From Solirubrobacteraceae bacterium (GTDB lineage Bacteria; Actinomycetota; Thermoleophilia; Solirubrobacterales; Solirubrobacteraceae): a stretch of DNA of 10,593 bases. Numbering within the stretch: position 1 is the first letter of the stretch; every line of letters begins with the position of its first letter. Made by a program: the position numbers and the translations under genes. The stretch spans positions 1 to 10,593 of the forward strand of contig JASHYF010000411.1 of NCBI GenBank assembly GCA_030043235.1. The letters are read 5' to 3'. The notes under the pieces were generated by a model, which saw only the letters and a list, made by a program, of their open reading frames with translations, did no database searches and was not told the origin of the DNA. Of the stretch, positions 6,893-10,593 are shown piece after piece.

Positions 6893-8734
6893 TCAGCGCA
6901 ATTTCCCGCCCACCCGCGCCTTGGCCCGCATTCTCGCCGAGGCTCGGCGGCGTTTGCGTGAGCCGGGTTGCCTGACGGTGATGGCGGTGCCCGTCGGGTG
7001 GATCTCGGCGCGCAGGAGGGCGCTGGCGCGTGTGCCCGTTGTGCGGCGGGCGTGCTCGAGTGCGCGGGTGATCTCGCGGGGCGAGGCGTGGCAGGCTTCG
7101 AGGAAGTGTCGTGTGGAGGGCGCATCCAGCCGGTTGGTGTCGACCTCGAGCTCCTCGATGCGCGTGTAGGTGGCAGGGGTGTTTGCGAGGAGGATGCACG
7201 CGGCCATGTCGTCGGGTGTGGCGAGGGCCGCTCGTTGTACTTCGTGCAGCAGGTCTGTCGCCGTCGGGTGGGGGCCGAGCGCGGCGAGTATGTCGCTGAC
7301 GCGCTCGCGTCCGAGCAGCTCCTTCCCGCGGCGCGCCTCGATCAGGCCGTCGCTGAAGAAGCACGCGAGGGCTCCCGTGGGCAGCGACACGGTTGTCTGG
7401 CGCCGTCCGGTGGGTATTCTCCAGCCGATTGGCGTCGAGGCGCAGAGCGTGAGGGGCTCGTGTGCGTGCGGGCCGTGCAGGATGGGTGGGTGATGGCCGG
7501 CGCAGGCGTAGGTGAGACGGCCTGCGCGGGTGTCGTAGACAGCGGCTGCGACGGTGGCGAAGTATTGGCATGTGGGGTCCGCGAGGACGCGTCCGGCGAG
7601 AGCGAGCGCCGCGCGGGGCTCCAGCCCGGCTTGCACGTATGCGCGCAGTGTGTAGCGGGTGAGCGCGGCGTGTGTCAGCGCCTCGCGTCCGTGCCCGGCG
7701 ACGTCGCCGAGGATGATCGCGACCTTGCCCGGCTCGAGCACGAACAGGTCATAGAAGTCACCGCCGGCCGCCGGGCCTTCGGCTGGGCGGTAGGCCGCCG
7801 ACACCGCCAGCCCGTCGAGCTGGGCGGGGATCTGGGGGACCAGCGCAGCTTGCATGACGTCGAGGTCTCTTTGCATCGTCGTGCGCTGTCTCTCCAGGCG
7901 CCGCACGCGCAGCCCCGATAGCAGCGAACGCGCACCAAGCCCGATGGCCAGTGCCAGCAGCGCGATGATGATCGGCTTGCTCCAGTCCGGGACCGGCAGC
8001 GGCAGCGGGATGTGCCTGCCGATTTTCTCGAGGAGATTGCCGGATGAGCGTACGGGCGCTCGGGACGGCTTCGACATGCGGCTTCCCAGCCGCGGCGCCG
8101 GCGTTGGAGTGGTGAGGGTGGCTCGCGTGTTCGAGTCGGCCTCTGCGGCCGCGGGGCGGCCGCGGCCGCGGTGTCCAGGTATCCGCGAAGCCGCCCGAGT
8201 GCGCGAGAGTCGCTGTGGACGTGCGGGCGTTTGCGAGCGGATCGGTGTGGCGCTCCGTGAGCCGGAGTCTGTGAGGGCGCCCGGATCCGATGCGTCCGCG
8301 GCCTTGGCCGTGGGACCGGAGGAGTTGCCGCCGGTGTTGGACGGCGGGCCGCTCGGAGTGGGAGGATCACCCTGGCCGCCCTGGCCTGGAGGGCTGGGGG
8401 CGACTGGAGCTGGCGGGGAGCTCGTGACGGGTGTGCCCGGCGACGACACGCTCACGCCCGGCCCGGATACGCCGACGTTCGTGCCGGATACGCCGACGCC
8501 CGGTGTGGAGACTTCCACACCGGGCACAGACACGCTGACGCTGGGTACCGACGCTTCGATCGACGGCGCACTCGGCGTGGAGACGATCGGCGTGGATACC
8601 GTGACCAGCGGCGCGCCCGGCAGCGAGACGCCGAGCGGCTGCGCGCCGGCGCCTCCCGCGGCTGCCAGCGCCACGACGCCGGCAAGCAGCGCCCCACCAG
8701 TCCGCGCCGCGCGTGTGGAGCATGGTGCGGCCAT
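6893..8734 (-). CDS. Membrane-bound PP2C/SpoIIE-family serine phosphatase (RsbU-type)
   Basis: The 613-residue protein is built as a sensor phosphatase. Residues 1-31 look like a signal peptide (AGGAGAQP). Residues 32-115 are V/S/P/G-rich with 7-residue repeats, and 116-250 are disordered and partly basic. One helix spans the membrane (254-274), followed by a short coiled coil (about 276-297). The catalytic SpoIIE domain covers about 300-520, with metal-binding acids in GGDFYD (324-329), GDVAGHG (343-349), FFSDGLIEA (459-467) and TPDDMA (506-511). A tail (530-590) carries RHFLEACHASPREITRALEHAR, and the last 20 residues are very basic. RsbU-type phosphatases remove phosphate from a STAS protein, freeing the sigma factor; the STAS gene is two genes upstream. 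The ATG at 8734 is 6 nt after the ATPase stop. The long outer region is unusual: RsbU itself is cytosolic. Confidence 0.93.
   Translation of the reverse strand: MAAPCSTRAARTGGALLAGVVALAAAGGAGAQPLGVSLPGAPLVTVSTPIVSTPSAPSIEASVPSVSVSVPGVEVSTPGVGVSGTNVGVSGPGVSVSSPGTPVTSSPPAPVAPSPPGQGGQGDPPTPSGPPSNTGGNSSGPTAKAADASDPGALTDSGSRSATPIRSQTPARPQRLSRTRAASRIPGHRGRGRPAAAEADSNTRATLTTPTPAPRLGSRMSKPSRAPVRSSGNLLEKIGRHIPLPLPVPDWSKPIIIALLALAIGLGARSLLSGLRVRRLERQRTTMQRDLDVMQAALVPQIPAQLDGLAVSAAYRPAEGPAAGGDFYDLFVLEPGKVAIILGDVAGHGREALTHAALTRYTLRAYVQAGLEPRAALALAGRVLADPTCQYFATVAAAVYDTRAGRLTYACAGHHPPILHGPHAHEPLTLCASTPIGWRIPTGRRQTTVSLPTGALACFFSDGLIEARRGKELLGRERVSDILAALGPHPTATDLLHEVQRAALATPDDMAACILLANTPATYTRIEELEVDTNRLDAPSTRHFLEACHASPREITRALEHARRTTGTRASALLRAEIHPTGTAITVRQPGSRKRRRASARMRAKARVGGKLR
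8463..8498 (-). repeat. 21-bp period repeat encoding 7-residue repeats in the phosphatase
   Basis: CCGGATACGCCGACG occurs at 8463-8477 and again at 8484-8498 without mismatch, a period of 21 bp or seven codons. On the coding strand this belongs to the region reading GVGVSGTNVGVSGPGVSV. Looser copies of the V-S-T-P/G-V motif continue on both sides (protein residues about 40-100). Confidence 0.8.
8498..8525 (-). repeat. Perfect 12-bp inverted repeat inside the phosphatase gene
   Basis: GCCCGGTGTGGA (8498-8509) and TCCACACCGGGC (8514-8525) are exact reverse complements around a 4-nt centre. In mRNA this would be a very stable hairpin about 210-240 nt after the start codon. It encodes PGVEVSTPG, so it may simply reflect a head-to-head arrangement of the repeat codons, or it may have a role in mRNA folding or pausing. 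Confidence 0.85.
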
Positions 8735-8740
8735 CGTCAG

Positions 8741-9187
8741 TCACCGCGTCTCGCCGGCGGCGGCGCGGTCATGCGCGAGTCTCGAAAGGCGGACGGTCGT
8801 GGCTCCCTTGCCGACGCATACCTGGACCGCGTCGGTCAAGCGAGTCATCAGCGCGAAACCTCTCCCGCTCTCCGCGAGAGCGGTCGTGTTCGGCGCGGAT
8901 CCAGCAAATGTGCCGTAGTCACGGACGCTGAGGGTCAGGCGGTCGCCGCCCACCACTGCGCTGATCGTGATCTGCCCGTCCTCGTCCGGCGCACCGTGCT
9001 CGATCGCATTCGTCACCGCCTCGTTGACCGCGAACACGAACTCGTCACAGCTCTCTGCGTCGAGACCGAACTCAGCGGCGGCCTGCCTTGCATACTCGCG
9101 CGCCATCCCCAGCCTCGACGCGTGGGCGGCCAAGCGCAGCTCACCTGACTCGGCGCATGGGGAGTCGTGCGCGGTCACGGCCTGCAT
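8741..9187 (-). CDS. rsbW: RsbW-like anti-sigma factor / serine kinase ATPase
   Basis: The 148-residue protein is a complete GHKL-fold (HATPase_c) anti-sigma kinase. The N-box is FAVNEAVTNAIEHG (52-65; E56 and N60 for Mg-ATP), the G1 box VRDYGTF (88-94; D90, G92), and the G2 box SGRGFALMTRL (107-117). Proteins of this type hold a sigma factor inactive or phosphorylate a STAS protein with ATP. The start ATG lies one base after the stop of the STAS gene (TGA-G-ATG), so translation is coupled, and the phosphatase gene begins 6 nt after its own stop. That STAS-kinase-phosphatase set is a partner-switching module. It is a different protein from the partial ATPase at the left edge: its N-box residues differ, and the two could serve one or two sigma factors. 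Confidence 0.93.
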   Translation of the reverse strand: MQAVTAHDSPCAESGELRLAAHASRLGMAREYARQAAAEFGLDAESCDEFVFAVNEAVTNAIEHGAPDEDGQITISAVVGGDRLTLSVRDYGTFAGSAPNTTALAESGRGFALMTRLTDAVQVCVGKGATTVRLSRLAHDRAAAGETR

Positions 9188-9188
9188 C

Positions 9189-9572
9189 TCAACCAGACAG
9201 GGCCAGTGCCGTGAGGGCCTCCTCGCGCGTGCCGTGCACCTCGATCAGGTTGTCGACCCCGGCGATCTCGAAGATTCGCAGCACCTTTTTGTTGTACTCG
9301 TCGCAGACGACCGTCACCGATCCGCCGCCAGCGTCTTGCAGCCTCACGAGCGCGCCTATCAGCACGCCGATGGCCGTCGAGTCGATGAAGGTCACCTGCG
9401 TGAGATCGAGCACGAGTCGTCGCTTGCCGGCCTCGATGTGAGCGACGATGCGCTGCCTCAGCTGCGGCGTCGCGCTGAAGTCGATTTCGCCCCCGGCCGC
9501 CAGCACGACAACGTCCTCCCCACGGTCTGGGTCTTCGATTGTCACGTCGTCCATGATGTAGAAAAAGCTCAT
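9189..9572 (-). CDS. rsbV: STAS-domain anti-anti-sigma factor (RsbV-like)
   Basis: The 127-residue protein is a single STAS domain. GGEIDFSATPQLRQRI (about 27-42) is the family's first strand-helix, and TFIDSTAIGVLIGAL (61-75) holds the phosphorylatable serine S65. In its dephosphorylated form it binds the anti-sigma ATPase and releases sigma; the kinase encoded next inactivates it and the third gene's phosphatase reactivates it. The frame could start 17 codons earlier, at 9623, but GGAGGAG at 9576-9582 is perfectly placed for the ATG at 9570-9572, and the upstream codons lie in a hairpin-rich leader. It is the first gene of a three-gene operon transcribed from 9652-9679. I use rsbV as a role name; orthology to the Bacillus protein is not shown. 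Confidence 0.93.
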   Translation of the reverse strand: MSFFYIMDDVTIEDPDRGEDVVVLAAGGEIDFSATPQLRQRIVAHIEAGKRRLVLDLTQVTFIDSTAIGVLIGALVRLQDAGGGSVTVVCDEYNKKVLRIFEIAGVDNLIEVHGTREEALTALALSG

Positions 9573-9575
9573 CTG

Positions 9576-9582
9576 CTCCTCC
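9576..9582 (-). promoter_or_regulatory. Strong ribosome binding site that sets the RsbV start
   Basis: GGAGGAG followed by CAG and ATG gives near-ideal Shine-Dalgarno spacing (5 nt from the GGAGG core). It decides between the ATG at 9572 and the upstream in-frame start at 9623. It contrasts with the leaderless plus-strand genes nearby. Confidence 0.8.
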
Positions 9583-9595
9583 GAACATGTAGCGC

Positions 9596-9616
9596 CGTGG
9601 AGATTCATACTCCACG
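9596..9616 (-). repeat. Leader hairpin before the RsbV ribosome binding site
   Basis: CGTGGAG (9596-9602) and CTCCACG (9610-9616) are perfect 7-nt inverted arms around a 7-nt loop. In the operon mRNA this stem-loop ends 13 nt before the Shine-Dalgarno sequence, inside the untranslated leader. Confidence 0.75.
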
Positions 9617-9623
9617 ACAACAC

Positions 9624-9641
9624 GGATCATTGGAATGATCC
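9624..9641 (-). promoter_or_regulatory. Palindromic candidate operator at the rsbV transcription start
   Basis: GGATCATT-GG-AATGATCC has perfect 8-bp arms around a 2-bp centre. It lies 10 bp downstream of the -10 hexamer, so it covers about +4 to +21 of the predicted transcript, a usual place for a dimeric repressor to bind. A 2-nt loop is too tight for a good RNA hairpin, which favours DNA binding. Confidence 0.55.
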
Positions 9642-9651
9642 TTGGCGTGAC

Positions 9652-9679
9652 AGCATAGGTACGCGCTCGGCACAGGCAA
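9652..9679 (-). promoter_or_regulatory. Housekeeping-type promoter of the rsbV-rsbW-phosphatase operon
   Basis: On the minus strand TTGCCT (9674-9679) and TATGCT (9652-9657) are separated by 16 nt, each matching four of six consensus positions (TTGACA/TATAAT). Transcription would start near 9645, giving a leader of about 73 nt. No GTTT-N15-17-GGGTAT motif is seen in this region, so the operon is probably not transcribed by SigF-type polymerase from here. Confidence 0.55.
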
Positions 9680-9770
9680 AGCTCTACGGGCCACAGTGGA
9701 CGTTCGTCCTACTTCCGGCGCTTCTTTCGAACGCTGGTGCAAGCGGTATTGCAGACCGGCACGTTCTGGC

Positions 9771-9805
9771 CAAATGATCGATTTTATTCTGATTTTTTGA
9801 TTTAC
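9771..9805 (+). other. AT-rich block in the divergent intergenic region, possible promoter
   Basis: 27 of 35 bases are A or T in a window that is otherwise very GC-rich, with GATTTT occurring twice in a row (GATTTTATTCT, GATTTTTTGATTT). TATTCT at 9785-9790 could be a -10 element for the gene at 9864, with GTTCTG 16 nt upstream as a poor -35. Such tracts are also typical targets of AT-binding nucleoid proteins such as Lsr2. Apart from this block and the rsbV leader signals, the 291-bp gap holds nothing I can name. Confidence 0.4.
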
Positions 9806-9848
9806 GGGTAGAGAGACAGGCGATTGTTGCGCGAGTCAAAACCATCCC

Positions 9849-9854
9849 AAGGAG
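9849..9854 (+). promoter_or_regulatory. Ribosome binding site of the exported helical protein
   Basis: AAGGAG lies 9 nt before the ATG at 9864 and supports that frame over an overlapping shorter frame starting at 9824. Confidence 0.7.
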
Positions 9855-9863
9855 CGATCCGCA

Positions 9864-10593
9864 ATGTCTGCATCATCCGTTTGGTCCTGGGCAGCGACGC
9901 CGGTCCGCGCGCACCGAACAGCGCCGATCCTGGCCGTCGCGGTGTTCGGCCTGCTTGCGATTCTCAGACCCCCACCCGTGGCAGATGCGGCCCCGCTTTC
10001 GGTGTCGGCCCTGCCGCACGCCGAAGTCGAAAAGCTGCTCTCGGGCATCCCGCTCGAAGACATCTCGGCGACGCAGTTGAGCGAAGTGCTCGCGAAGCGT
10101 CTCAGCGTCTCCGCCTCACCCCGATTGAACGAAGCGCTCGAGAAAGCGATCGACGGCCTTGCCGCGAAGGGAGGCACCCTTGAACAATTGACGGGCTCCC
10201 CTGAGCTGACCTCAGAACTGGAAAAGCAGCTGCAGAAACTGCCGCTGCTCGAACGACTGAGCCTCGAAGGACTGCTCGGTGTGCTGGGCGGTCACACGCT
10301 TTCGAGCGTGCTGAGCGAAGAGCTCGGCTCTCTCGACGCGCGCCAGCTGGCAGGCGCGTTGTTGACGTCGGCGAGCGAACCCGGACAGCCCGTCGGAGCC
10401 GAACAGCTGATCGAACACATGCTCACCGCGCCGAGCCCGGAAAAGCTCGAAAACCTGCTGGGCACGACCCTGACCGGCGAACCGTTCAGCAAAGGCACCG
10501 TCGAAGAACTCGCCAGCCAGGAGGGCACGACCTCCACGGGTCTCGCGGAAGACTTCGACGCCACCAGCTCGCAGCTGCCTGCGGACGCGATGG
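9864..10593 (+). CDS. Exported Leu/Glu-rich helical protein, unknown function, partial
   Basis: This frame stays open from the ATG at 9864 to the window edge (243 codons), so the C-terminus is missing. It begins MSASSVWSWAATPVRAHRTA, with a hydrophobic core PILAVAVFGLLAIL (21-34) and a likely cleavage site after VADA (about 42), a Sec-type signal peptide. The mature part is helical, with short amphipathic units rich in Leu, Glu, Ser and Ala, such as EVEKLLSGIPLEDISATQLSEVLAKRL (54-80, described here by its ends: EVEKLL to VLAKRL) and LERLSLEGLLGVLGG (129-143). DISATQLSEVL and SLDARQLAGALL look like diverged copies of one unit. No Cys is visible. I do not recognise the family. Glu is encoded by GAA 20 times and GAG 4 times, opposite to neighbouring genes, hinting at foreign origin or special expression. 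It diverges from the rsbV operon. Confidence 0.8.
   Translation, partial: MSASSVWSWAATPVRAHRTAPILAVAVFGLLAILRPPPVADAAPLSVSALPHAEVEKLLSGIPLEDISATQLSEVLAKRLSVSASPRLNEALEKAIDGLAAKGGTLEQLTGSPELTSELEKQLQKLPLLERLSLEGLLGVLGGHTLSSVLSEELGSLDARQLAGALLTSASEPGQPVGAEQLIEHMLTAPSPEKLENLLGTTLTGEPFSKGTVEELASQEGTTSTGLAEDFDATSSQLPADAM

Noticed and set aside
8440..8640. Possible minisatellite or mobile element in the repeat-rich part of the phosphatase gene
   Set aside because: The repeats are in frame, have a seven-codon period and fit a low-complexity outer region of the protein; no inverted ends or transposase are present.
9573..9623. Longer start of the STAS protein at 9623
   Set aside because: The ATG at 9572 has a near-perfect ribosome binding site and gives the usual STAS length; the upstream codons overlap a leader hairpin.
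9824..10183. A 119-codon plus-strand frame starting at 9824
   Set aside because: It overlaps the 9864 frame, which has a ribosome binding site, a signal peptide and stays open to the window edge; the shorter frame is Arg/Pro-rich with no motif.

Overview
The window is very GC-rich. Four of its plus-strand genes have a TAnnnT hexamer 6-9 nt before the start codon and no Shine-Dalgarno sequence, a pattern typical of leaderless genes in Actinobacteria. The gene content (SigB/SigF-type sigma factor, RsbV/RsbW/RsbU partner-switching proteins, VapBC) suits a chromosome of a high-GC actinobacterium, possibly a member of Thermoleophilia such as Solirubrobacterales. The taxon is an inference from style; no rRNA gene is present to test it.

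Layout. (1) 1-1156, minus strand: a sigma factor gene behind a textbook SigF/SigB-type promoter (GGTTT-N16-GGGTAT), followed by an RsbW-like anti-sigma ATPase gene that leaves the window. (2) 1271-2683, plus: a class III PLP aminotransferase, divergent from the sigma gene. (3) 2793-3483, plus: an overlapping VapB-VapC toxin-antitoxin pair ending in a 20-bp tandem repeat. (4) 3703-6049, plus: a TypA/BipA translational GTPase carrying an in-frame GC-rich palindromic insertion, then a small membrane protein whose soluble part looks like the extracytoplasmic domain of FtsH without the AAA and protease parts. (5) 6089-6878, minus: a SAM-dependent methyltransferase, convergent with group 4. (6) 6893-9679, minus: a tight operon of a STAS anti-anti-sigma factor, an anti-sigma ATPase and a membrane-bound SpoIIE-type phosphatase. 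Its leader contains two inverted repeats, one over the predicted transcription start and one just before the ribosome binding site. (7) 9864 to the end, plus: an exported leucine/glutamate-rich helical protein that is open at the window edge and has codon use unlike its neighbours.

How the parts may work together. All four roles of a general-stress partner-switching circuit are present (sigma factor, anti-sigma kinase, anti-anti-sigma STAS protein, PP2C phosphatase), but they lie in two modules about 5.8 kb apart. The phosphatase has a signal peptide, a long V/S/P/G-rich outer segment with 7-residue repeats, one membrane helix and a coiled coil before the catalytic domain, so it looks like the sensor at the top of the cascade. 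Whether the operon at 6893-9572 acts on the sigma factor at 276-1058 or on another one cannot be read from the sequence.
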